Both the position numbers and the translations under genes were made by a program. Below, in pieces: positions 16,959 to 24,591 of a stretch of DNA of 64,000 bases (positions are counted from its first letter, which is position 1; the number at the start of each line of letters is the position of its first letter). Source of the DNA: a virus; IMG/VR virus record IMGVR_UViG_3300035698_012088, positions 62,001-126,000 of that record; one strand, given 5' to 3'. A model generated the notes under the pieces. It made no database searches and had not been told where the DNA came from. It worked only from the letters and a program-made list of their open reading frames with translations.

Positions 16959-19004
16959 TTGATTCCAGTAGAGTTACAGGTGACCAACCTATGTCAGTAT
17001 AAAAAGTATAACCTTAAATATAAACCAGGGATCACCGGCATTGTAGGCAATAATGGAAAAGGCAAATCCAATCTCTTAGACGCAGCTCAGTTCTTTGCTA
17101 TCACGGGGTTAACACCTCCTAAGTACACAAAGTCTGAGTTGTTGAGATGGAAGAGTAACTCCGGACATACAGTGTTTAAGTTCCTACACAACAATATCAA
17201 CTATAGATTATCTAGAAATATCCACGACTCCAAAACAGTCTTATCTTGGAAAGACTCCAAAGGTAACTCCCAAAGTATTAAGAAACTGGCTGAAGTGAAT
17301 GATGAGATGGAAAAGATCTTAGGCATGAACTTCACTATTTTTAGAGAGACTTGTTTTGTAGGTCAGGGGTATCTGTCTAATATTGTAGATATGGCTCATT
17401 CCCCAAGGATGGCCTATTTCCAGAAGATCAGCAATGTAGCTAAAGCAGAGACTATTAGAAGCTCTCTACAAGGCTACTTAAATAAGATGGTAGTGTATCC
17501 AGATAGAACTGCAGATATAGCTGAATTGAGAGACATAGTAGATCAGAGTAAAATTAGACATAGTAGTAATTTATTAGCCATAAAAGAATTAGAGATAGAA
17601 TTAGATAGATTTAATGAGATCCTTCCTATGGCAAAAGATGCTATAAAAGGAACTACAGAGAAAGAATATAAAACTAAGATAAAAGATATAGATAGAAAGA
17701 TAGATGCAGTAGAAAAAGAGATGAAAGGGTTACAGAATAAAATAAGAAGACTTAAGATTTCAGAAGTAACTCCATTGACTGAAGAAGAAATAAAGCTAAA
17801 GCAAAAGTTAATAGAGAAAGAGAGTATAGAAAAAGCACTTAAAAAAGAACAAATAGATTTAGCTAAACATATGACAACAAAACCTGAAGTTAGCGAAGAT
17901 GAAGAAAAGTTAACAACAGATCTTAAAGAGGTAAAAGATCAATTAAGGGTCTTAAACTTAAAAACAAAGGCATCAGAAGATGGCACATGTCCTGTTTGTG
18001 AATCCAATTATAATACACCTACCTCGGCGTTCAGTAAAGATCTCGACTTCTGGGCAACTGCGCTCAGGGAAATGGAAGGGCGTAGGGAACACTTTGACAC
18101 TAGTTCCAAACTATTATCAAAGTGGAGTTATATCAAGGAAGACTTTAATAGACGTTGCGGGGATCTCTTGCAAAGAAGTAGAGAAATCACTCCTAAAGGA
18201 GGAAAAGCTTTTACAAGAGAGGAACTCAATACAAGAGAAGAAGCCTTAAGCAGCTACTTAGATAAACTTAAGCAGAAGCAAGAGATCAACTTAAAAGTAA
18301 ATAAAAAGAGAGTAGCATTAACTACATATAAGACTGAAAAGGTAATGGCTGAAAAGGAAACTTTTTTCCCAGAGGCTTTGAGAAAATCTGCAGAGATACA
18401 AATAGATACACATCAAAAATATGAAGATAGAGTAGCAGCTAAACTATTAGAGCAGCAAGAGCTATTAACAAGAGTAGAGGAATGTGAAAAACAGATCCTC
18501 AAGTATATGACTGAACAGACCTTAGCAGACAACATAAAGAAAGTAGAAGCTCTCTTTGAAAGAAGCAAAGAAGTTCTACATAGAGAAAACCTCCCCAAGC
18601 TGGCCATGAGGAGAATGTTATTAGCCCTAAATACTAAACTGGCCTTCTACCTAGAACAATTTCAAACTGTATTCACAGCACAGATAAATGATCAATTTGA
18701 TTTCATCTGTGATTTTGTAAGTTCCAATGACAACAAGAAATCTGCTAGAGCTTTATCTGGTGGACAAAAAGTAGCATTGGCCTTGGCATTCAGGTTTGCT
18801 TTAACAGATGTGCTGAGTTCTTCAGTACCTATACTCATCCTGGACGAACCAACAGTCCATCTTGATGAGGAAAACATCCAATGTGTCAGGAATGTAATTC
18901 TAGAGGTAAGGAGACATACTGAAAAGGGTATGTATGTTCTCATAGCAACACATGAACCCATTTTGTACTCAGCATTTAGCAGAGTAATTGATGTAGGAGT
19001 ATAA
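16959..19004 (+). CDS. SbcC/Rad50-like ATPase (T4 gp46-like), TTG start
   Basis: 681 residues: Walker A GIVGNNGKGKSNLLDA (about residue 30), two long coiled-coil stretches, a zinc hook CPVC (about residue 345), the ABC signature ALSGGQKVALALAF and Walker B ILILDEPTVHLD. It is the SMC-like ATPase partner of the nuclease at 15083. The start is TTG 16961-adjacent (TTG at 16959-16961), preceded by a strong AAGGAGG at 7 bases; no ATG fits upstream. A rare start with a strong ribosome site may tune its amount relative to SbcD. Confidence 0.92.
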   Translation: MIPVELQVTNLCQYKKYNLKYKPGITGIVGNNGKGKSNLLDAAQFFAITGLTPPKYTKSELLRWKSNSGHTVFKFLHNNINYRLSRNIHDSKTVLSWKDSKGNSQSIKKLAEVNDEMEKILGMNFTIFRETCFVGQGYLSNIVDMAHSPRMAYFQKISNVAKAETIRSSLQGYLNKMVVYPDRTADIAELRDIVDQSKIRHSSNLLAIKELEIELDRFNEILPMAKDAIKGTTEKEYKTKIKDIDRKIDAVEKEMKGLQNKIRRLKISEVTPLTEEEIKLKQKLIEKESIEKALKKEQIDLAKHMTTKPEVSEDEEKLTTDLKEVKDQLRVLNLKTKASEDGTCPVCESNYNTPTSAFSKDLDFWATALREMEGRREHFDTSSKLLSKWSYIKEDFNRRCGDLLQRSREITPKGGKAFTREELNTREEALSSYLDKLKQKQEINLKVNKKRVALTTYKTEKVMAEKETFFPEALRKSAEIQIDTHQKYEDRVAAKLLEQQELLTRVEECEKQILKYMTEQTLADNIKKVEALFERSKEVLHRENLPKLAMRRMLLALNTKLAFYLEQFQTVFTAQINDQFDFICDFVSSNDNKKSARALSGGQKVALALAFRFALTDVLSSSVPILILDEPTVHLDEENIQCVRNVILEVRRHTEKGMYVLIATHEPILYSAFSRVIDVGV

Positions 19005-19005
19005 T

Positions 19006-19416
19006 ATGTCATTATCCGTAAAAGAGCAAGAGAGAGTTGATGAGTTCCGAGATGAATTCAATATAGAAGATGTGTTCTCAGAGGAAGAGATCTTAGAAGC
19101 AACTGGGGACATGATCAATAAGGCTAACTGGTCAGACAGCATCATAGATGATTTTAAGGAAGTGATTAGAGGTTTCTTTGAGTGTGATGACCTATATGAT
19201 GAAGAGGTATTGGGAGAGTGGGTTGGAGACAACATGTCCATCACAGAGGTCTTCAGAGATAATAATATTGAAGAAGCTGCATTGAACCTTGGGTTAGTAA
19301 ATAAAGAGGATGGTTTAGAAAATATATTTGATGTAGAAGAAATAGAAGAGTTTGCCAGCAGTGTTTTAAACATGGTAAATCCCTCAGATATAGTGGATGA
19401 CCTGGAGGAAGATTAA
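19006..19416 (+). CDS. Acidic protein, unknown function
   Basis: 136 residues with roughly a third D or E, predicted mostly helical (ERVDEFRDEFNIEDVFSEEE). Such composition could mimic DNA or act as an inhibitor, but nothing specific supports this. AGGAG precedes ATG; its stop overlaps the next start (TAATG). It links the SbcC gene to the cluster of short tail-family paralogues. Confidence 0.6.
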   Translation: MSLSVKEQERVDEFRDEFNIEDVFSEEEILEATGDMINKANWSDSIIDDFKEVIRGFFECDDLYDEEVLGEWVGDNMSITEVFRDNNIEEAALNLGLVNKEDGLENIFDVEEIEEFASSVLNMVNPSDIVDDLEED

Positions 19417-19727
19417 TGAGCTGGAGTAAAGCAGGAGTAGGAGATGAGATACAGAAATCCTATCCTACTATGACATCAGGTATATGGAAGATACGATACT
19501 TTATATATAAACCTTATAATATAGGCACAGTCTGGGTACATGCATTTGAAGTGGAAGCTAATGATAGACATTGGATGACCTTAAAAAAGACTGAAGTGCC
19601 AGGTGGAGACTTAAGGAACTGTGTTCCCTATGTTATAGGTGGCCACCCTGGATTTGAAAGATTTCTAGAAAGAGTAGACAGATATGAAAACTACATGGAT
19701 CTTGAGATTGTTTGTGAAGAACTGTAG
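19416..19727 (+). CDS. Tail-family paralogue 1 (IVCEEL), unknown function
   Basis: 103 residues: PTMTSGIWKIRYFIYKPYN, a beta-hairpin region, then FERFLERVDRYENYMDLEIV and CEEL at the end. The last 24 residues are nearly identical to those of the next gene. Predicted layout is N-terminal beta sheet and one C-terminal amphipathic helix. It is the first of four related genes in a row; members elsewhere in the window share only the last few residues. No function is known to me. Confidence 0.7.
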   Translation: MSWSKAGVGDEIQKSYPTMTSGIWKIRYFIYKPYNIGTVWVHAFEVEANDRHWMTLKKTEVPGGDLRNCVPYVIGGHPGFERFLERVDRYENYMDLEIVCEEL

Positions 19728-19738
19728 AGGAACATAAT

Positions 19739-20050
19739 ATGAGTTTTAGTATCCTTGGAGCACAGGATAAAACACAAAAGAAAGATCCTACTATGAAAGT
19801 GGGCCCTTGGAGTATTGTGTATGAGATATATCAACAATATAACCGCCCAACTAAATGGAACAGGGCATTTTATGTCTGTTATAAAGGTAATATAAAAAAT
19901 AGATATGATAGAGAAGATATGACTGACTACGGAGTAGAAATCCTTCCTTATCTTTTTGTATCCCGTAAAAAGCTATTTGAAAGATTTCTAGAAAGAGTGG
20001 ACAGATATGAAAACTACACGGATCTTGAAATTGTTTGCAGAACATTATAG
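19739..20050 (+). CDS. Tail-family paralogue 2 (IVCRTL), unknown function
   Basis: 103 residues, the same length as its upstream paralogue: DPTMKVGPWSIVYEIYQQYN, then FERFLERVDRYENYTDLEIV and CRTL. The helix is conserved almost residue for residue while the beta-rich middle has diverged, so the C-terminal part is under the stronger constraint. GAGGAAC lies upstream of the ATG. Arisen by tandem duplication. Confidence 0.7.
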   Translation: MSFSILGAQDKTQKKDPTMKVGPWSIVYEIYQQYNRPTKWNRAFYVCYKGNIKNRYDREDMTDYGVEILPYLFVSRKKLFERFLERVDRYENYTDLEIVCRTL

Positions 20051-20058
20051 GAGTAGGA

Positions 20059-20334
20059 ATGAATAAGAAAGACACACCAAAGCTCAGGCTGACTCCTCCC
20101 ACCTTCAAGGTAGGTAAATGGTCAATTAGGTATTCAGCTAGAAAATATAGACAAAGGGCTTTTAGCCTTAATCACCCAAGTCTTAATCATAGATGGGTAA
20201 TTTCTAGAGGTGAGTATAAAAAAGAGTTGTTCCCTTATGAAGTAATGATGGATGAGGGATTTGCAGAATTTCTAAAAAAAGTCAAAGAGTACAATAGAGG
20301 TATGGACCTTAAAGATATTGTACAGGAACTGTAA
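20059..20334 (+). CDS. Tail-family paralogue 3 (IVQEL), unknown function
   Basis: 91 residues from ATG 20059, chosen because AGGAG is 8 bases upstream; TTG 20035 lies inside the previous gene. It keeps PPTFKVGKWSIRYSARKY and FAEFLKKVKEYNRGMDLKDI with VQEL at the end. It is more diverged and more basic than paralogues 1 and 2. Confidence 0.7.
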   Translation: MNKKDTPKLRLTPPTFKVGKWSIRYSARKYRQRAFSLNHPSLNHRWVISRGEYKKELFPYEVMMDEGFAEFLKKVKEYNRGMDLKDIVQEL

Positions 20335-20377
20335 AGTAGAAGAACGACTTATGACACAAACTAGAGATAATACTACT

Positions 20378-20402
20378 TAACTTGTCGCACTAGAACAAGT
20401 TA
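20378..20402. repeat. 8-base inverted repeat before paralogue 4
   Basis: TAACTTGT and ACAAGTTA are a perfect inverted repeat around a 9-base loop, in the 84-base gap between genes 20059-20334 and 20419-20808. No T-run follows, so it is more likely an operator or RNA hairpin than a terminator. Confidence 0.45.
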
Positions 20403-20418
20403 GATACAAAGGACTAAA

Positions 20419-20808
20419 ATGAGTATTACTGTATCAGAAGAGAAACAAAAACTAAGAGAGATGGCAACCAATATGAGGGGTGTAGAACCTGTTCAGCATT
20501 CCCTAGTGACTATGAAAGTAGATTCCCACATATTAACTTATACTCCTTATATAGACTGGACCAAGACACAGTGGGATTCTAAGGCAGGAGAGATGAAATA
20601 CACGTTCTCTACTATATTCACTGTCATATTTTTTAAGAACAAATCTTATGAGTATCGCCCAAAGTGGACCAAAGAGAATTATGAGAAAAGTGAAGGTAAG
20701 TGCCTTCCAGACATCTTTGTAGAACATAAGAGATTCAAATCTTTTATGGAGAGAGTAGATAAGCTCGATAACCTACTGATGTTGCAAGCTACATTCAATG
20801 AAATCTAA
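20419..20808 (+). CDS. Tail-family paralogue 4 (ATFNEI), unknown function
   Basis: 129 residues. VTMKVDSHILTYTPYIDWTK corresponds to the PTMxxGxWxIxY block of the three genes upstream, and FKSFMERVDKLDNLLMLQAT with FNEI corresponds to their FLERVDRYEN helix and tail. It is the longest and most diverged of the four and stands apart behind an inverted repeat. Confidence 0.65.
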   Translation: MSITVSEEKQKLREMATNMRGVEPVQHSLVTMKVDSHILTYTPYIDWTKTQWDSKAGEMKYTFSTIFTVIFFKNKSYEYRPKWTKENYEKSEGKCLPDIFVEHKRFKSFMERVDKLDNLLMLQATFNEI

Positions 20809-20817
20809 GGAGCTAAA

Positions 20818-21147
20818 ATGCTTAAAGTTGGAGAAATCACAGACTTAGAAGGAGGCGGAGCTAAACTTCAAGTAGAGTTAAATGGAAGGGATGAGCAAGT
20901 TATATTGTACCACGGCATGGAATTATTGGTAGAAGACTATAATAAAACTGCGGACCAGAAGGTTAAGGTATTAATGCCAGAAGACATAGATGCTTTATAC
21001 GGAGATACTGAAAAGCCAAAGATGAAAACTTTTGAGATGGATGAAGAGCTGTACACCAGCTTAATTCAAATCTCACTAGTAGACATTATTACTAACTCTA
21101 TTAAGGAAATGGATAATGAATCTGAATTTGGAGAAGAAGCTGGCTGA
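20818..21147 (+). CDS. Unknown small acidic protein
   Basis: 109 residues preceded by AAGGAG. The N-terminal half looks like a small beta barrel (GEITDLEGGGAKLQVELNGR), the C-terminal half is helical and acidic. Its 3' end overlaps the next gene by 32 bases in another frame. No known family recognised. Confidence 0.6.
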   Translation: MLKVGEITDLEGGGAKLQVELNGRDEQVILYHGMELLVEDYNKTADQKVKVLMPEDIDALYGDTEKPKMKTFEMDEELYTSLIQISLVDIITNSIKEMDNESEFGEEAG

Positions 21148-21583
21148 AGAGTTCTCTTTCATGAGACATTATGACTCTTCGTCAAACCCAATTATCGAGC
21201 ATACTCCTTACCCCGCTGCCTGTAATGATGGGTGGTTTGGCCTCATTCATGAGATATGTGCCTTTTTAGAGAAAGAGGCTAAAGAGGTAGAGGTACTTCA
21301 GATCAAGGAGAAATTTGGATACTTATGCTTTTATTTCAGTGCAGAGTCTAAGAGAGATGATATAGACTTATTTGATGAAATAGGCAAGATAGCCAATAGA
21401 TCATCAAAAACCTGTGAATTCTGTGGAGACACTACTACAGCTAAAATAAGAGGTGGTGGTTGGATACAGTGCAAGTGTAATAAATGTCAACATACCCAGT
21501 TAATGGAGAAAGTTACGGGGAGACTAGAAGGCTGTGCAAGAAGAAAAAGAAACTACGGAACAGTTGTGCCAAGTATGTCATGA
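21116..21583 (+). CDS. Conserved phage-type protein with C-terminal zinc ribbon
   Basis: 155 residues. The pattern NDGWFGLIHEICAFLEKEAK, then IKEKFGYLCFYFSA and TCEFCGDTTTAKIRGGG followed by CKCNKC, matches a widespread phage/prophage protein family of unknown function in which a GWxxLI helix and a KFGxLRFY strand precede a CxxC-x(n)-CxxC ribbon. Probably binds zinc. AAGGAAA lies upstream of ATG 21116. Confidence 0.65.
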   Translation: MNLNLEKKLAEEFSFMRHYDSSSNPIIEHTPYPAACNDGWFGLIHEICAFLEKEAKEVEVLQIKEKFGYLCFYFSAESKRDDIDLFDEIGKIANRSSKTCEFCGDTTTAKIRGGGWIQCKCNKCQHTQLMEKVTGRLEGCARRKRNYGTVVPSMS

Positions 21584-21791
21584 GAACACCGTAGATCTAC
21601 ATGTTCCTATTGGAGGAGATGAGGTCTCTGGTGTTTGTGAAGACTGCTTAGCACAGATGATGAATCCTAAACCCTATAAGAGAGAATTTAAGAAGATAGG
21701 TAGAAACGATCTTTGTCCTTGGTGTGCCCATGAGGGAGAGTCCAAGAAGTGGAAGAAATGTGCTGAACATCAACATCATTTGGAGAGATAG
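21534..21791 (+). CDS. Small protein with SEC-C-like zinc motif
   Basis: 85 residues from GTG 21534 (no ATG available upstream of the first cysteines). It has an N-terminal CxxC pair (CQVC, CEDC) and a C-terminal GRNDLCPWCAHEGE segment with KKWKKC. That matches the SEC-C motif (GRNDPCPCGSGKKYKKC) known from SecA and from nuclease- or toxin-linked proteins, with WCAHEGE replacing CGSG. It overlaps the previous gene by 50 bases. Confidence 0.6.
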   Translation: MQEEKETTEQLCQVCHENTVDLHVPIGGDEVSGVCEDCLAQMMNPKPYKREFKKIGRNDLCPWCAHEGESKKWKKCAEHQHHLER

Positions 21792-22289
21792 ATGCCAGAG
21801 AAGAATCTGATTGAAGAAAAAGTAAAGATAGACACTGAGACGTTACAACATCTTAACACTATAGTACATAAATGGTTACAGAAGAAGGAATCCAAAGCGT
21901 CCATGAAGAGAGATGTGGATAGTATCTTAGATAAATGGTTTGAGAAGATTGTGTCAAGAGCAATGGGGATAGATGAGTCTTGGTCTAGACCTGAATTAAA
22001 AAAAGATAGCCCTTTGGGGATTCATGTGAATAAACATCTTGATGGACTCATAGATGCCAAACTCACAAAGAAGATGGTTGAAGACGCCATCCCTGATCTT
22101 ACAAAAAACAAAATTAGTAAAGCTATATCTAAATATGTAGGGGATCAGTTTCACTATAAAATAGAACAAAGGGTCAGGGAACGCCTTAATGATAGAATGG
22201 ACGATGAAATAGAGAAAATCTTTGATGAAGTGACAAAAGGTGGAGCCCAGACCTTAGTTGATTTTATAAGTATAAATAAGGAGCTATAG
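21792..22289 (+). CDS. Charged helical protein, unknown function
   Basis: 165 residues, start directly after the previous stop. Rich in K, E and D with long amphipathic helices (IDTETLQHLNTIVHKWLQKK; MVEDAIPDLTKNKISKAISK). No domain recognised. It lies just upstream of two NTPase-type genes. Confidence 0.55.
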   Translation: MPEKNLIEEKVKIDTETLQHLNTIVHKWLQKKESKASMKRDVDSILDKWFEKIVSRAMGIDESWSRPELKKDSPLGIHVNKHLDGLIDAKLTKKMVEDAIPDLTKNKISKAISKYVGDQFHYKIEQRVRERLNDRMDDEIEKIFDEVTKGGAQTLVDFISINKEL

Positions 22290-22296
22290 TACTCCC

Positions 22297-22623
22297 ATGG
22301 AACTAACTCTTCTTGTAGGCCTACCTGGTTCAAAAGGAAAAGTAAAGCAAATAGAGAGGTTCAAAGAAAATGGTTTTACAGTTCTTAAAGAGGGTGATGT
22401 TTTATCTCCGTCAAACAAAACCAAGATATTGGATATAAACCCTTGGTTATGCCTTAAAAGCATATTGAAGAAGAACCTTCATCTATATAATCTCCAGTTC
22501 CCCGGAGTTAGAGTTCATGTTGTATACTGCAAAGATGATACCCCAGATGAAGTACCTTACTTCACTAGACAATTAAAAGAAAGGTATGAGATACCCCAAT
22601 CTCTTATGATTAGAAAAAAATGA
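22297..22623 (+). CDS. Small protein with degenerate P-loop
   Basis: 108 residues beginning with a hydrophobic strand and GLPGSKGK. This strongly resembles the Walker A of nucleotide/polynucleotide kinases (GLPGSGKS) but has an inserted lysine and no S/T after the last K. Later strands (VRVHVVYCKDDTP) fit a small P-loop kinase core that is much shorter than active enzymes. It is probably a reduced, possibly inactive, member. Start-stop overlap with the helicase gene. Confidence 0.5.
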   Translation: MELTLLVGLPGSKGKVKQIERFKENGFTVLKEGDVLSPSNKTKILDINPWLCLKSILKKNLHLYNLQFPGVRVHVVYCKDDTPDEVPYFTRQLKERYEIPQSLMIRKK

Positions 22624-24065
22624 TAACAATAGGTAAGTTTGGACATGTAGTTTCTGTGAATCCTTGGGTTCCTCAATTGGCAGAAGAATTGACCTGCTAT
22701 AGGCAGATCACTACTCCTAATTGGAGATCAAAGTCTGGCTTGGATTTTAGTTATCAAGCAGAACCTTTGTACTCTTTAGAAAAGAGACCTGATGGGGGAA
22801 CCCAAGGATTAGTGTTTGGGGGCCTCTTTGTGAGGCTTGTTAAAAAACTTAAAGAGTTAAATATAAAATATACAGTGAAGGACTACCAAGCACCCCTTCC
22901 AGATCCTGACTTTGATAGGCTAGCTAATATGCTAAGACCTAAGCAGAATAAGATCCTGGCTGCAATATGTTCCTCACATAGAGGCGTCATTGTAGCTCCT
23001 CCTGCTATAGGGAAGACATATGTACTAGAGCAACTATGTAGAGTATATAAGAATACTAAGATTCTAATAACCACTCCTAAAAAGGAGGTACTTAGAGATA
23101 TCTATGATAGAGTCACTATTTCAAATCCAAGGAAAAAAGTTATACAAGTACATGCTACTGCGTCTTTTGATCCCGATGCTGATGTTGTAATATGCTCATC
23201 TAAATCGCTTCACAAAGTGCCCCCAGACTGGGCCTCCCTACTTCTATTTGATGAAGTCCATGGAGCAGCAGCACCAAAGATTTCTAAGGTTCTATCTCAG
23301 TTCACAGGCTGTAGGCGATTTGGTTTCACAGCCTCCCCAAGTGGAAGATCAGATGCATCTGAGATATACATTGAGGCCCTATTTGGACCTGTTATATGTG
23401 AGGTTCATTATACCGAGGCTGAGGGCGATAAAACAGTAGCCCCAATAGAAGTAGTTATGCTTGACATGGATAACATAGCAGAGATACAGAAGAAGAACCC
23501 TATAGCTAAAGAGAGGCACAATATCTGGAGAAATAGGACAAGGAATACTTTAATAGCTGATGCTGCACACACCTTTGACAAAGAGGAACAGATTCTCATT
23601 CTGGTGAAGACAATTGAACATGCTTTACATTTGAGATTGATGCTTCCCAACTACACCTTAGTACATGCTGGGATGACACAGGATAGATATGATCAATTCA
23701 ATAAGATGAACCTACTTGAGGTAGATGATCTTCTGAAACCTGACATAGAGCAGTTCAAGAAAGATTTCAGAGATGGGGATCTAAGACATGTAATAGCCAC
23801 TATGTGCTGGAGAGAAGGGATTGATTTCCCAGACCTTAGTATTCTGATTAGAGCAGATGGATTAGCAGGAGCTATCCCCGCTATTCAGATAGGTGGAAGA
23901 CTATCTAGAGTGTCTAATGGTAAAAAAGAAAAGGGACTTATAATTGACTTCAATGATAAATTTAGTGAGACCTTCCTAGCAAGAAGTAAAAAAAGAATGG
24001 CACATTATAAAAAACAAGGGTGGTCAATTAGAAGAACCACAAATATTAAAGGACTAAGTCTCTAA
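22620..24065 (+). CDS. SF2 DNA helicase (UvsW-like)
   Basis: 481 residues. Motif I is APPAIGKT, II is LLFDEVHGA, III is FGFTASPSG, and VI is IQIGGRLSRVSNGK with IIDFND at the end. An N-terminal accessory domain of about 95 residues precedes RPKQNKILAAI, a Q-motif-like segment. This fits the phage UvsW/ComF-like family that unwinds branched DNA during recombination-dependent replication. Confidence 0.85.
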   Translation: MITIGKFGHVVSVNPWVPQLAEELTCYRQITTPNWRSKSGLDFSYQAEPLYSLEKRPDGGTQGLVFGGLFVRLVKKLKELNIKYTVKDYQAPLPDPDFDRLANMLRPKQNKILAAICSSHRGVIVAPPAIGKTYVLEQLCRVYKNTKILITTPKKEVLRDIYDRVTISNPRKKVIQVHATASFDPDADVVICSSKSLHKVPPDWASLLLFDEVHGAAAPKISKVLSQFTGCRRFGFTASPSGRSDASEIYIEALFGPVICEVHYTEAEGDKTVAPIEVVMLDMDNIAEIQKKNPIAKERHNIWRNRTRNTLIADAAHTFDKEEQILILVKTIEHALHLRLMLPNYTLVHAGMTQDRYDQFNKMNLLEVDDLLKPDIEQFKKDFRDGDLRHVIATMCWREGIDFPDLSILIRADGLAGAIPAIQIGGRLSRVSNGKKEKGLIIDFNDKFSETFLARSKKRMAHYKKQGWSIRRTTNIKGLSL

Positions 24066-24583
24066 TGAATAAACTTGATGAAATCTTTGAAGCTATCTGT
24101 ATGTACACAGAGAGTGGTTTTATACCTAATAGAAAATATATGGGTAAGAATTATGGGAAATTAGCCAAGAACCTAGAGACTTGGGACTGTTGTGCCTTTG
24201 AGTTCTGTTTCTTCATCTCCTTTTTCAAGAGAGGTGTGGCTCACCAAGGACCGTATAGGCTGAAGTTCACAAACATGTTGAATGCTGAGTCTACTTGGAA
24301 AGAGTACATTAAGTTCTCTAAAACAAGATCTACTCAGATCAAGACCCTAGCTAAGTTAGCAGAAGAGACTTTTGAAAATAATGTAAAGGTATACAATGAT
24401 GTGTCCTTTGTGTTGCATAGCATAGCAGTTCCCTTGAACTCTGTGTTTAGGGTAGAGTATGCCTTGAAGCATAAGCTACAGGATATTGTAGATGAGTATA
24501 TCCATACAGTGGAATACATTGTAATGGGATGCCCCGAGTATCTAAAATATTGTCCTTTAGTAAAGGAGTATTTAATTGATTAG
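24065..24583 (+). CDS. Unknown helical protein
   Basis: 172 residues, overlapping the helicase stop (TAATG). Several aromatic-rich helices (CCAFEFCFFISFFKRG) and clusters of cysteine without clear metal spacing. Placement between two helicases suggests a replication accessory role, but no motif supports it. Confidence 0.55.
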   Translation: MNKLDEIFEAICMYTESGFIPNRKYMGKNYGKLAKNLETWDCCAFEFCFFISFFKRGVAHQGPYRLKFTNMLNAESTWKEYIKFSKTRSTQIKTLAKLAEETFENNVKVYNDVSFVLHSIAVPLNSVFRVEYALKHKLQDIVDEYIHTVEYIVMGCPEYLKYCPLVKEYLID

Positions 24584-24591
24584 GAGTCTAT

